Assembly: GCF_900091565.1 (NCBI RefSeq)
Contig: NZ_FMCV01000001.1
Coordinates: 62,001 to 126,000 of the forward strand
From: Micromonospora marina
Lineage (GTDB): Bacteria; Actinomycetota; Actinomycetes; Mycobacteriales; Micromonosporaceae
Direction: 5' to 3'
DNA: 64,000 bases
The notes below the pieces were generated by a model. It was given only the letters and a program-made list of their open reading frames with translations, made no database searches and had not been told where the DNA came from. Shown one piece after another: positions 38,680-46,292 of this stretch. A program made the translations under genes and the position numbers. Position 1 is the stretch's first letter; every line of letters starts with the position of its first letter.

Positions 38680-39930
38680 GTGAGGGGGCAGCGGCTGGTC
38701 GCCGCGCTGACGACGGCGCTGCTGGCCGGTTGCGGGCCGGCCGTGGCCACGCCCGACCCGGTTCCGGCCGCCGTCGGGTCCGCGCCGGAGGACCAGTACG
38801 CGGTGGGGCTGCGGCAGTTCACGCTCGACCCGGACGGCAGGCGGCCGCTGCCGGTAACCGTCTGGTACCCGGCGCAACCCTCCCCCGCACCGCCGCACGC
38901 GGCCGGCCCCGGTTCGGCAGGCTCTGGCTCGGCAGGCTCCGGCACGTCCGGCTCCGGCACGTCCGGCCCTGGCACGTCCGGCCCTGGCACGTCCGGCCCT
39001 GGCACGTCCGGCCCTGGCACGTCCGGCCCTGGCACGTCCGGCTCTGGCACGTCCGGGGCGGATCTCGCGGCCGTGTCCGGCTCGGGCGGATCCGGTGAGG
39101 CCACGGCCCTTGCGTCTCGCCCGTCCGTCCTCGCCACCCCCTCCGGGTCCGGCCCGGCCGCACCGGCGAGTCCCGGCCCGAAGCACGGACCGCGCGTGCG
39201 GCCCGGTGCGCCGTTCGCCGCCGGACGGTTCCCGGTGGTGCTCTACAGCCACGGGCTGCGCAGCCTGCCCGCCCTGCACGCGGCGCTGACCAGCCGCTGG
39301 GCCGCCGCCGGATTCGTGGTGGTCGCGCCCGCCTACCCGCGGACGAACCAGCGCGCCCGCAGCTACACCCGCGACGACGTCCGCAACCAGCCCGCCGACG
39401 CGTGGCGACTGATCCGCCACCTGGTCCGGCTGGGCGCCCGCCCCGGGGATCCGCTCGGCGCGCACATGGACGTGGACCGGCTCGCCGCCGCCGGGCACTC
39501 GGCCGGCGGGCACACCACGCTCGGCATGTTCGCCTCCGGACAGCCGTGGCCGGTACGGGCCGGAATTGTGATCGCCGGTGGCCGGACCGTCGCCGGCCTC
39601 TCCCGGCCGCTCGCGCCGATGCTGTTCGTGCACGGAAGCGCCGACCGGATCGTGCCGGAACCGATCGGCCGGGCCGCGTACGCCCGCTGTCTCGGGCCGG
39701 CCGCCTTCCTGAGCCTCACCGGTCAGGGCCACGGCGAGTACCTGACGCCGGGACGGCCCGGCTTCGCCCAGGTGCTCGCCACCACCACCGACTTCCTGCG
39801 CTGGACGCTCTACGCCGACCGCGCCGCCCTGCACCGCCTCCCCGCCGACGCCACAGCCCCCGGCCTGACCACCTTCACCACCCGCGCCCTGCCCGTACCC
39901 GTACCCGTACCCGTAACCCGTCGATCATGA
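38680..39930 (+). CDS. Secreted lipoprotein alpha/beta hydrolase (paralogue 1)
   Basis: The 416-residue protein has a lipoprotein signal (ALLAGCG lipobox at about residue 15-18) and an alpha/beta-hydrolase domain with SHGL, the nucleophile in GHSAGG (about 272) and a terminal His in GQGHGEY. It resembles PAF-acetylhydrolase or polyester-hydrolase-type enzymes that act outside the cell. Residues about 88-126 are an inserted GTSGP/GTSGS repeat encoded by a 15-bp minisatellite, absent from paralogue 2 at 40468. The C-terminus is a PVPVPVPV repeat followed by a stop inside a long inverted repeat. GTG 38680 has TACCGT six bases upstream. Confidence 0.85.
   Translation: MRGQRLVAALTTALLAGCGPAVATPDPVPAAVGSAPEDQYAVGLRQFTLDPDGRRPLPVTVWYPAQPSPAPPHAAGPGSAGSGSAGSGTSGSGTSGPGTSGPGTSGPGTSGPGTSGPGTSGSGTSGADLAAVSGSGGSGEATALASRPSVLATPSGSGPAAPASPGPKHGPRVRPGAPFAAGRFPVVLYSHGLRSLPALHAALTSRWAAAGFVVVAPAYPRTNQRARSYTRDDVRNQPADAWRLIRHLVRLGARPGDPLGAHMDVDRLAAAGHSAGGHTTLGMFASGQPWPVRAGIVIAGGRTVAGLSRPLAPMLFVHGSADRIVPEPIGRAAYARCLGPAAFLSLTGQGHGEYLTPGRPGFAQVLATTTDFLRWTLYADRAALHRLPADATAPGLTTFTTRALPVPVPVPVTRRS
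38941..39056 (+). repeat. 15-bp coding minisatellite (GTSGP), 8 units
   Basis: Eight tandem units of GGCACGTCCGG plus CCCT or CTCT/CTCC encode GTSGP or GTSGS. The period is 15 bp, so length changes keep frame. Five central units are identical, which suggests recent slippage. The block lies in the linker of the first lipoprotein hydrolase. Confidence 0.9.
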
Positions 39931-39980
39931 AGTTGACGGCGGTCGCCGTCCGGTTTGTCGCCGCCAACTTCATGATCGAC
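39920..39980. repeat. 22-bp inverted repeat overlapping a stop codon
   Basis: Arms 39920-39941 and 39959-39980 are complementary except for one base, with a 17-base loop. The outer part reads GTCGATCATGAAGTTG and its complement. The TGA of the upstream hydrolase (39928-39930) lies in the left arm, and the nucleotidyltransferase relic starts right after the right arm. It may act as a terminator; it also looks like a dispersed repeat element. Confidence 0.75.
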
Positions 39981-40427
39981 GCACCAGGGCGGGGGCTCCA
40001 CCTCGGCGACGTCACCCGACCGCACGTGGACGTCGACTGGTACTGCTGGCGGGACGACGCCGCAACGCTGGCCGAGCGGCTCGGCACGCTCGGCTGGCGC
40101 CCCGACCCCCGGGATGCCGGCAACGCTCCAACTCGACCTGCTCCGGGGCGACGTCGAGCTGAGCTTCGCGTACCTCGACCGCAACGCGGACGGCCGGGTC
40201 GTCGTCGGCGCCGGGCCCTGGGCGGAAACGCTCCTTCCGGACGGCATGCTGGCCACGCGCCGCCCGGCCGGATCGGCGCGCTCGCCGCGCCGGTGATCAG
40301 CGTCGAGGCGCAGATCGAGCTGAAGGAGATGTTCCCGGTCTGGATGCCGGATCGCCCCCGCCGGGCCAAGGACGCGGCCGACCTGGCCCGTCTCCGGGCG
40401 TCAGCTCGTGGTCACCCGCAGCGCTGA
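39981..40427 (+). pseudogene. Frameshifted nucleotidyltransferase relic (aminoglycoside adenylyltransferase-like)
   Basis: Three consecutive reading frames give one family: LHLGDVTRPHVDVDWYCW with the DxD motif (39996-about 40110), then TLQLDLLRGDVELSFAYLDRNADGRVVVG (about 40120-40260), then ISVEAQIELKEMFPVWMPD...RAKDAADLARLRA to the TGA at 40425. Two frameshifts (about 40115 and 40265) break it, and the N-terminal 30 or so residues expected before LHLG are missing, replaced by the inverted repeat. The order and motifs match small ANT/LinA-like nucleotidyltransferases of actinomycetes. It is surely non-functional as sequenced unless the frameshifts are errors. Confidence 0.75.
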
Positions 40428-40467
40428 CCGGGCCTGATGGCCGGAATCGCGAGGCACAATCGAGTTC

Positions 40468-41433
40468 ATGCGCCGTCGACCCGTCGCCCTGCTCACCGCC
40501 GCCCTGCTCGGCGCCGCCCTCACCGGCTGCTCGGAGCAGCCCACCGCCCCGGCCGGGCCGCCCGCACCCGACACCCCACCGACGACCACCACACCGGCTC
40601 CGCGCGTACCCGCCGGCAAGGCTCCCACGGACAGCTTCGCGGTCGGCGTACGCCAGGTGGAGCTGAACCGCGACGGCGATCGGCCCCTGCCGGTGACGCT
40701 CTGGTACCCGGCGGCGGGCGCCGCCGGTGGCGGGGCCGAGCGTTCCGCCCCGGCCGCGGACGGGCGGTTCCCGGTGGTGCTGTTCAGCCACGGGCTGAGC
40801 GCCCGGCCGGAGGACTACCAGACGCTGCTGGCCCGGTGGGCGGCGGCCGGTTTCGTCGTCGCCGCGCCGCGTTTCCCGCACACCTCCCGGGGCACCGACG
40901 GCAACCCGCTGGACGTGCTCAACCAGCCGGCCGACGTGTCGTACGTGCTGACGCGGGTGCTCGCGCTCGGCGAGAAGGCGGGCGATCCGCTGCGCGGCCG
41001 GCTGGACCCGGAGCGGGTGGCGGCGACCGGGCACAGCGCCGGTGGCGTGACCACGATCGGGCTGTTCACCGCGGGGCGGGACGAGCGGCTGGACGCGGGC
41101 ATCGTCTTCGCCGGAACCGCGCTCGGTGTGGGCACCGCGTTCGCGGGAGCCGCCGCGCCCCAGTTGTTCGTGCACGGCGAGGCCGACGAGGTGGTGTCGT
41201 ACGCGGCGGGCAAGGCCGTGTTCGACGCGGTGCCGTGGCCGAAGGCGATGCTCAGCCTGCCGAAGGGCGACCACGGCCGGGCGCTGCTGGGCGACGGCAA
41301 GGCGCTGGGCGTGGTCGCCGACACCACTGTCGAGTTCCTGCGCTGGACGCTCTACGGCGACCCGGCGGCGAAGAAGCGCCTGCCCGCCGACGCGGCCAAG
41401 GGCGGCCTGGCCACCCTCGACGACCGCCTGTAA
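40468..41433 (+). CDS. Secreted lipoprotein alpha/beta hydrolase (paralogue 2)
   Basis: The 321-residue protein has an N-terminal signal with lipobox LTGC (about 17-20) and a hydrolase domain with FSHGL, the nucleophile in GHSAGG (about 190), Asp in VHGEADEVV and His in KGDHGRALL, a complete triad. It is colinear with the hydrolase at 38680 (same FAVGVRQ/YAVGLRQ opening, PVTLWYPA/PVTVWYPA, LRWTLYGD/LRWTLYAD end), so the two arose by tandem duplication. It lacks the GTSGP expansion. Substrate is unknown, probably an extracellular ester. The TAA stop is the first base set of a palindromic repeat. Confidence 0.88.
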   Translation: MRRRPVALLTAALLGAALTGCSEQPTAPAGPPAPDTPPTTTTPAPRVPAGKAPTDSFAVGVRQVELNRDGDRPLPVTLWYPAAGAAGGGAERSAPAADGRFPVVLFSHGLSARPEDYQTLLARWAAAGFVVAAPRFPHTSRGTDGNPLDVLNQPADVSYVLTRVLALGEKAGDPLRGRLDPERVAATGHSAGGVTTIGLFTAGRDERLDAGIVFAGTALGVGTAFAGAAAPQLFVHGEADEVVSYAAGKAVFDAVPWPKAMLSLPKGDHGRALLGDGKALGVVADTTVEFLRWTLYGDPAAKKRLPADAAKGGLATLDDRL

Positions 41434-41484
41434 GGAAGGGCCCCTTCTTAACGTCTCCGGTAGAGAAGGGGCCCCTTCTTAACG
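41431..41484 (+). repeat. ~54-bp palindromic element, copy A
   Basis: Two AAGGGGCCCCTT-type palindromes, each followed by CTTAACG, are separated by a short CTCCGGTAGA linker. A near-identical copy in inverted orientation lies at 42594-42646. The second palindrome is a perfect 16-mer and could terminate transcription of the hydrolase. Confidence 0.85.
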
Positions 41485-41501
41485 CGCCGCACGCCGCACG
41501 C

Positions 41502-41593
41502 GCCGCACGCGCCGTCCGCGCCGCACGCGCCGTCCGCGCCGCACGCGCCGTCCGCGCCGCACGCGCCGTCCGCGCCGCACGCGGCGTCCGCGG
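41502..41593. repeat. 18-bp GC minisatellite, 5 units
   Basis: A unit of GCCGCACGC followed by GCCGTCCGC repeats with an 18-bp period (markers at 41511, 41529, 41547, 41565 and a variant at 41583). It lies between repeat copy A and the MDR gene stop. It has no supported gene, although it leaves a frame open on the minus strand. Confidence 0.85.
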
Positions 41594-41610
41594 TGCCGGC
41601 GGGGTCGGCG

Positions 41611-42564
41611 TCAGGCGGTGTGGTCGACGACCAGCTTGCCGAAGACCTCACCGGAGTGCAGCCGGGCGAACGCCTCGGAGATCGCACTGAACGGCACCAC
41701 CCGGTCGACCACCGGGCGCACCTCGTGCTCGGCGCAGAACGCGAGCAGTTCGGTCAGCTCGTCCGGGGTACCCATCGAGGTGCCGAGGATCTCCAGCTGC
41801 ATGGCGAAGACCCGGCGCAGGTTGACCTTCGGCTCGTGGCCGGCGGTGGCGCCCGAGACGACGATCCGGGCCATCGGGGCGGCGGACTTCAGCGAGTGGT
41901 CGAAGGTGGCCGCACCGACCGTCTCGATCACCACGTCGACCCGTTCCGGCAGCCGTGCGCCGGGCTCCAGCGCGGTCGCCCCCAGCTCGGTGATCCGCTC
42001 CCGCTTGGCGGCGTCGCGGCTCGTCGCGTACACCCGCTTGCCCAGCGCGACGCCGAGCGCGACAGCCGCGGTGGCCACGCCGCCGCCGGCGCCCTGGACC
42101 AGCACCGACTCGCCGTCGGCGACCCGGCCCTTGGTGGTCAGCATCCGCCAGGCGGTGAGCCAGGCCGTGGGCAGGCACGCCGCGTCGGTCGCCGACAGGC
42201 CGTCGGGCAGCGGCAGCAAATTCATCCGGGGTACGGCGACAAGCTCGGCGAACGTGCCCTGGTAGTGCTCGGAGAGGATGGAGACCCCGCGCGGGTCGCC
42301 AGGGGTGGGCACCACCGGGTAGATGACCACCTCGTTGCCGTCCGGGTCGGTGCCGACCGCGTCGCAGCCCAGGATCATCGGAAGCTGGTCGGCGGTCAGG
42401 CCCACGCCGCGCAGCGACCAGAGGTCGTGGTGGTTGAGCGAGCTGGCCCGTACCTGCACGGTGACCCAGTCGTCCTGCGGGTGGGTCGGCTCGGGACGGT
42501 CGCCGACGGCGAGCGCGGCGAGCGGGTTGTCGGCGTCGAAGGCCGAGGCATAGGCAGCACGCAT
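41611..42564 (-). CDS. MDR superfamily zinc-independent alcohol dehydrogenase/quinone oxidoreductase
   Basis: The 317-residue oxidoreductase has the GroES-like domain (SSLNHHDLWSLRG, MILGCDAVG) and a Rossmann domain with GAGGGVATAAVALG (about 140-155) for NADPH. The catalytic and structural zinc ligands of classic ADHs are not all present, which favours the quinone-oxidoreductase group. ATG 42564 is preferred; an in-frame GTG at 42573 is possible and no ribosome site is obvious. The gene is bracketed by inverted copies of a 54-bp palindromic element, and its 3' flank is a minisatellite. Confidence 0.87.
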   Translation of the reverse strand: MRAAYASAFDADNPLAALAVGDRPEPTHPQDDWVTVQVRASSLNHHDLWSLRGVGLTADQLPMILGCDAVGTDPDGNEVVIYPVVPTPGDPRGVSILSEHYQGTFAELVAVPRMNLLPLPDGLSATDAACLPTAWLTAWRMLTTKGRVADGESVLVQGAGGGVATAAVALGVALGKRVYATSRDAAKRERITELGATALEPGARLPERVDVVIETVGAATFDHSLKSAAPMARIVVSGATAGHEPKVNLRRVFAMQLEILGTSMGTPDELTELLAFCAEHEVRPVVDRVVPFSAISEAFARLHSGEVFGKLVVDHTA

Positions 42565-42593
42565 GATCGGCACGGTAACAAGCTGAACAGGAG

Positions 42594-42646
42594 TTAAGAA
42601 GGGGCCCTTCCTCTACCGGAGGCGTTAAGAAGGGCCCCTTCCTTAC
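42594..42646 (-). repeat. ~54-bp palindromic element, copy B (inverted)
   Basis: Reverse-complement relative of the element at 41431-41484, with the same palindrome-linker-palindrome order (GTTAAGAAGGGG..., CTCTACCGGAGG, TTAAGAAGGG...). It lies between the malic enzyme stop (42650) and the MDR gene start, so it may double as a terminator. Confidence 0.85.
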
Positions 42647-42649
42647 ATC

Positions 42650-43825
42650 TCAGCGGCGGGCGACGCCGTCGCGGCGGGCGGCCTCGGCGACCGCCGCGGC
42701 CACCGCCGGGGCGACTCGCGGGTCCAGCGGCGAGGGCACGATCGCGTCGGCGGTCAGCGACCCGGCCACCACGCCGGCGATGGCGTCGGCGGCGGCCACC
42801 TTCATCGAGTCGGTGATCCGGGTGGCGCCGGCGTCCAGCGCGCCCCGGAACACACCCGGGAACGCCAGCACGTTGTTGATCTGGTTCGGGTAGTCGCTGC
42901 GCCCGGTGGCGACCACCGCCACGTGCCGGGCGGCCACCTCGGGGTGCACTTCAGGGGTGGGGTTGGCCAGCGCGAACACGATGCCGCCGGGGGCCATGCC
43001 GGCGACCGCCGCCTCCGGGATCTGCCCGCCGGAGACGCCGATGAGCACGTCCGCGTCGCGCAGCGCCTCGGTGATGTCGCCCTGCCGGCCCTCGGCGTTG
43101 GTGAGCTGGGCCAGCTCGGCCTTGGTGCCGGTCAGCTCCCGGTGCCGGCCGATGATGCCGCGCGAGTCGCACACCACCACCCGGTCCGGGTCGACCCCGC
43201 CGGCGATCAGCATCTTGGTGACCGCCACCCCGGCCGCGCCCGCGCCGCTGACCGCCACCCGCAGGTCACCGAGTTTGCGGTTGAGCAGCGCGGCGGCGTT
43301 GCGCAGCGCGGCGAGCACCACGATCGCGGTGCCGTGCTGGTCGTCGTGGAAGACCGGGATGTCCAGCGCCTCGTCGAGCCGGCGCTCCACCTCGAAGCAA
43401 CGCGGGGCGCTGATGTCCTCCAGGTTGATCCCGCCGAACGACGGTGCGAGCGCCTTGACCGTCGCGACGATCTCGTCCACGTCCTGGGTGTCCAGGCAGA
43501 CCGGTACCGCGTCCACGCCGGCGAACTGCTTGAACAGCACCGCCTTGCCCTCCATCACGGGCAGCGCGGCGCGCGGGCCGATGTTGCCCAGACCGAGTAC
43601 GGCGGAACCGTCGGTGACCACGGCGACGGTGTGCGACACCCAGGTGTAGGTGTCGGCGAGCGCGGGGTCGGCGGCGATCGCCTCACACACCCGGGCAACC
43701 CCCGGGGTGTACGCGAGGGAGAGGTCCTCGCGGCTGGTCAGCGGCACCGTGGAGGCGACTGTCATCTTGCCGCCGACGTGCAGGCGGAAGACGGGATCGG
43801 CGGGGTCCGGGGTGGACGAAGACAT
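42650..43825 (-). CDS. NAD-dependent malic enzyme
   Basis: The 391-residue oxidative decarboxylase (malate to pyruvate) has the short bacterial form. The N-terminal domain has SLAYTPGVARVCEAI and the catalytic Lys in GKAVLFKQFAGVDAVP; metal-binding residues lie in EDISAPRCFEVE and FHDDQHGTA; the NAD domain has VSGAGAAGVAV. ATG 43825 follows GGAGTCACC. It is a single gene, with the flanking MDR gene separated by the repeat. It links the TCA cycle to pyruvate and pairs metabolically with the nearby kgd and pta-ackA. Confidence 0.94.
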   Translation of the reverse strand: MSSSTPDPADPVFRLHVGGKMTVASTVPLTSREDLSLAYTPGVARVCEAIAADPALADTYTWVSHTVAVVTDGSAVLGLGNIGPRAALPVMEGKAVLFKQFAGVDAVPVCLDTQDVDEIVATVKALAPSFGGINLEDISAPRCFEVERRLDEALDIPVFHDDQHGTAIVVLAALRNAAALLNRKLGDLRVAVSGAGAAGVAVTKMLIAGGVDPDRVVVCDSRGIIGRHRELTGTKAELAQLTNAEGRQGDITEALRDADVLIGVSGGQIPEAAVAGMAPGGIVFALANPTPEVHPEVAARHVAVVATGRSDYPNQINNVLAFPGVFRGALDAGATRITDSMKVAAADAIAGVVAGSLTADAIVPSPLDPRVAPAVAAAVAEAARRDGVARR

Positions 43826-43982
43826 GGTGACTCCAGGATCTGTCGAGCAGACGGACCGGCCGGCGTGGTCAGCGGTGGTCAGCGACCGGCGGCGCGGCGG
43901 TGCGGGGGTCACCCGGGCACTTTTCGAGCATAGTCACGCTTCGGCACCCGGTATGTGAGCGGGGTCATATCCGGTCCGGTCG

Positions 43983-44321
43983 TCACCTGCTCCTGACCCG
44001 TCCCGGACGCGGCCACCAGCGGGCCACCACCCGGCCGCGGACGTCGGCCACCCCGTACGCCCGGGAGTCGTCGGTGACGAAACCGTTGTCGCCGCGTAAC
44101 CACCATCCGCCGTCGCGGGGTTCCACCGCCCGCTTCACGACGAGCAGGCCGGGGCGGCTGCGGAACACCGCGACGACCACGTCCCCGGGGCGTACCGGCC
44201 GACCTCCGGTGCGGACCAGCACCGCGTCGCCGTGACGCAGCGTCGGGGACATGGACGGGCCGGTCACCAGCACCGGCACCAGCGGGCCGCGCAGAGCCGG
44301 AGATTCACCGGTGGGCGCCAT
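43983..44321 (-). CDS. sodX: Nickel-type superoxide dismutase maturation protease
   Basis: The 112-residue S26-family peptidase has the catalytic Ser in GPSMSPTL (about 21-28) and the general-base Lys in VVKRAV (about 64), then the domain II GDN and G-x-SRAYGVADVRGRV. It lacks a clear transmembrane anchor, as expected for SodX-type proteases. It is divergent from sodN 78 bases away, and its job is to cut the SodN propeptide and expose the nickel-binding His1. The location makes the assignment firm. Confidence 0.9.
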   Translation of the reverse strand: MAPTGESPALRGPLVPVLVTGPSMSPTLRHGDAVLVRTGGRPVRPGDVVVAVFRSRPGLLVVKRAVEPRDGGWWLRGDNGFVTDDSRAYGVADVRGRVVARWWPRPGRVRSR

Positions 44322-44399
44322 GTCACCTCACAGCCCCCGAGGGCGTCTCCAGGAGTAATGTCGTCCTGGATCATCGCAAACAACCCATGGAGGATCCTG

Positions 44400-44804
44400 A
44401 TGCGCCTTCCCCGCATCCTCACGCCCCGGGTGACGGCCAGCGCTCACTGCGACCTGCCCTGCGGCGTATACGACCCGGCCCAGGCCCGGATCGAGGCCGA
44501 GTCGGTCAAAATGATCTGCGAGAAGTACCAGGCCAACACCGACCCGGAGTTCCGCACCCGCGCCATCCTGATCAAGGAGCAGCGGGCCGAGCTGGTCAAG
44601 CACCACCTGTGGGTGCTCTGGACCGACTACTTCAAGGCGCCGCACTTCGAGAAGTACCCGCACCTGCACCAGCTGTTCAACGAGGCCACCAAGCTGGCCG
44701 GCGCGGCCGGCGCCAAGGGCGGCACCGACCCGGCCAAGGCCGACGAGCTGCTGGCGAAGATCGACGAGATCTCGAAGATCTTCTGGGAGACCAAGCAGGC
44801 GTGA
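44400..44804 (+). CDS. sodN: Nickel superoxide dismutase
   Basis: The 134-residue precursor has a 15-residue propeptide and then HCDLPCG, the nickel hook in which His1, Cys2 and Cys6 ligate the metal. The remainder forms the four-helix bundle (VYDPAQARIEAESV, IKEQRAELVKHH, DYFKAPHFEKYP). It detoxifies superoxide in the cytoplasm as a hexamer. ATG 44400 follows GGAGG by six bases. The stop overlaps the GNAT gene start (GTGA), and the processing protease is divergent, so the three form one locus. Confidence 0.96.
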   Translation: MRLPRILTPRVTASAHCDLPCGVYDPAQARIEAESVKMICEKYQANTDPEFRTRAILIKEQRAELVKHHLWVLWTDYFKAPHFEKYPHLHQLFNEATKLAGAAGAKGGTDPAKADELLAKIDEISKIFWETKQA

Positions 44805-45325
44805 CGTCGCCCGACGGCGCTCCGACGATCCGGCCGGTACGTCCCGAGGACGTACCGGCCGTCGTCGCCATGGTGCACGAACTCGCCGAGTACGAGCGCG
44901 CGCCCGAGCAGTGCCACCTCACCACGAAGCAGCTCGACACGGCCCTGTTCGGCCCGTCGCCGGCGCTGTACGGCCACGTCGCGGTCGACGCGTCGGACCG
45001 GCCGGTCGGTTTCGCGCTCTGGTTCCTCAACTTCTCCACCTGGGCCGGCGTGCACGGCATCTACCTGGAGGACCTCTACGTCCGCCCGGACGCCCGGGGC
45101 ACCGGCGCGGGCCGGATGCTGCTCGCCACGCTCGCCGCGATCTGCGTGGAGCGCGGCTACCAGCGGCTGGAGTGGTGGATGATCCACTGGAACCCGGCGG
45201 CCCGCTTCTACGCCGCGATCGGCGCGACGCCGATGGACGAGTGGACCCCGTACCGCCTGGCCGGGGCCGCGTTGCGCAAGCTCGCCACGCACGCGACGGC
45301 CGCGCCCACGCGGTCCGCCCCCTGA
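44801..45325 (+). CDS. GNAT family N-acetyltransferase coupled to sodN
   Basis: The 174-residue GNAT has the acetyl-CoA-binding VRPDARGTGAG (about 87-97) and the motif WNPAARFYAAIGATPMDEW, resembling diamine or small-molecule acetyltransferases of the SSAT group. The GTG start overlaps the sodN stop by four bases. Its substrate is unknown. The coupling to Ni-SOD could mean a role in oxidative stress or polyamine acetylation, which is inference. Confidence 0.88.
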   Translation: MTSPDGAPTIRPVRPEDVPAVVAMVHELAEYERAPEQCHLTTKQLDTALFGPSPALYGHVAVDASDRPVGFALWFLNFSTWAGVHGIYLEDLYVRPDARGTGAGRMLLATLAAICVERGYQRLEWWMIHWNPAARFYAAIGATPMDEWTPYRLAGAALRKLATHATAAPTRSAP

Positions 45326-45357
45326 CCGGGTAGAGTCCCGCACCGGGGGGAGGAGCC

Positions 45358-45765
45358 GTGACTCAACTGACCGGGCACCCGACGACCGACGACGACGTCG
45401 TCCATCTCACCGTGCCCGCCGACGGTGGTTACCTCGGCGTGCTCCGCACCGCCACGGCCGGGCTCGCGGCCCGGCTCCAGTTCGCCCTCGACGAGATCGA
45501 GGATCTGCGCATCGCCGTCGACGAGGCGTGCGCCATGCTGCTCGCCATCGCCACCCGTGACGCCGAGCTGGAGTGCCGCTTCGCGGTCACCGAGGACGCG
45601 CTCACCGTCGAGGTGACGGTGCCGACGGTCCGGGGTGCCACGCTCCCGTCCGAGTCGTCGTTCGCGTGGAAGGTGCTCACCGCGCTCACCACCGGGGCGA
45701 ACGCCCAGGCGTCCGGTGGCCGGGCCACCATCTCGCTGCTGACCCGCCGCGCCGGCGGCTTCTGA
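45358..45765 (+). CDS. Anti-sigma regulatory factor (RsbW-like ATP-binding kinase)
   Basis: The 135-residue GHKL protein has the N-box-like DLRIAVDEACAMLLA (about 48-62) of actinobacterial UsfX/RsbW anti-sigma factors and little else of the kinase motif set, as in that family. It would hold a SigF/SigB-type factor inactive. Here no sigma factor gene follows, so the partner is elsewhere. GGGGGGAGGA is close to GTG 45358, and TAGAGT upstream looks like a -10 box. A bulged GC hairpin follows the stop. Confidence 0.85.
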   Translation: MTQLTGHPTTDDDVVHLTVPADGGYLGVLRTATAGLAARLQFALDEIEDLRIAVDEACAMLLAIATRDAELECRFAVTEDALTVEVTVPTVRGATLPSESSFAWKVLTALTTGANAQASGGRATISLLTRRAGGF

Positions 45766-45780
45766 CCGGTCGTCGCGGCC

Positions 45781-45807
45781 ACCGGCCCCGGCGGTGTCCG
45801 GGCCGGT
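45781..45807 (+). terminator. Hairpin after the anti-sigma gene
   Basis: ACCGGCCC(C)GG at 45781-45791 pairs with 45798-45807 with one bulge; the loop is six bases. It starts 16 bases after the stop. Confidence 0.45.
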
Positions 45808-45841
45808 TCGGGCTCAGCGGCCCCACGCTTCCCGGCCCGGC

Positions 45842-46249
45842 TCAGCGCTCGGCGGGCCGCTCGCCGAAGCCCAGCGCGCGGTTGGTCGGACCGCTCACCA
45901 GCAGGCCGACCATGCCGAGCCCGAGAGCCATCAGCGGCACCCCGAGCCAGCCCATGCCGCCCTCGATCATGAACCAGCCGACCGGCAGCAGCATGAGCTG
46001 GAGCACGATGGCCGGCGCGCGGGCCCCGGCCCGGCGGCGGGACAGCGCGCCACCCAGCGCCCAGAGCGCCACCGCGCCACCGACGGCGAAGGCGGTCACC
46101 AGCAGCGCCGAGGTCAGATCCGTCGTTTCGGCGGTGAGGTCGGACCAGATGAGCCACACCGCGATCAGCCCCAGCGCCACCGCCTGGGCACGTAGCAGGA
46201 GCACCGCGGCGCGCAGCGTGCCGGGGAGCGGGTCGGAGTCGATCGTCAC
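45842..46249 (-). CDS. Four-helix integral membrane protein
   Basis: The 135-residue protein has four hydrophobic helices (about 8-32, 40-62, 75-95 and 100-120) with a basic segment between the second and third. I do not recognise a family. The start is chosen at GTG 46249; ATG 46294 would overlap the opposite start of the lipid kinase. From memory, the same membrane-protein/lipid-kinase/whiB1 order exists in M. tuberculosis (Rv3217c-Rv3218-Rv3219). No motif gives a function. Confidence 0.75.
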   Translation of the reverse strand: MTIDSDPLPGTLRAAVLLLRAQAVALGLIAVWLIWSDLTAETTDLTSALLVTAFAVGGAVALWALGGALSRRRAGARAPAIVLQLMLLPVGWFMIEGGMGWLGVPLMALGLGMVGLLVSGPTNRALGFGERPAER

Positions 46250-46292
46250 GGGCGCCACGATACCGGTGGGTAGTAGCGGTACAGTGCCGCCC

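Noticed and set aside
38819..39163. Cys-rich minus-strand frame over the GTSGP block
   Set aside because: It is produced by the 15-bp minisatellite read in reverse and has no gene signal.
38941..41593. Possible CRISPR array
   Set aside because: The repeats are tandem with no spacers and are coding or GC minisatellites; no cas genes are present.
41448..41687. Minus-strand frame with a GACGAD repeat
   Set aside because: It arises from the 18-bp minisatellite plus repeat copy A; there is no ribosome site or family.
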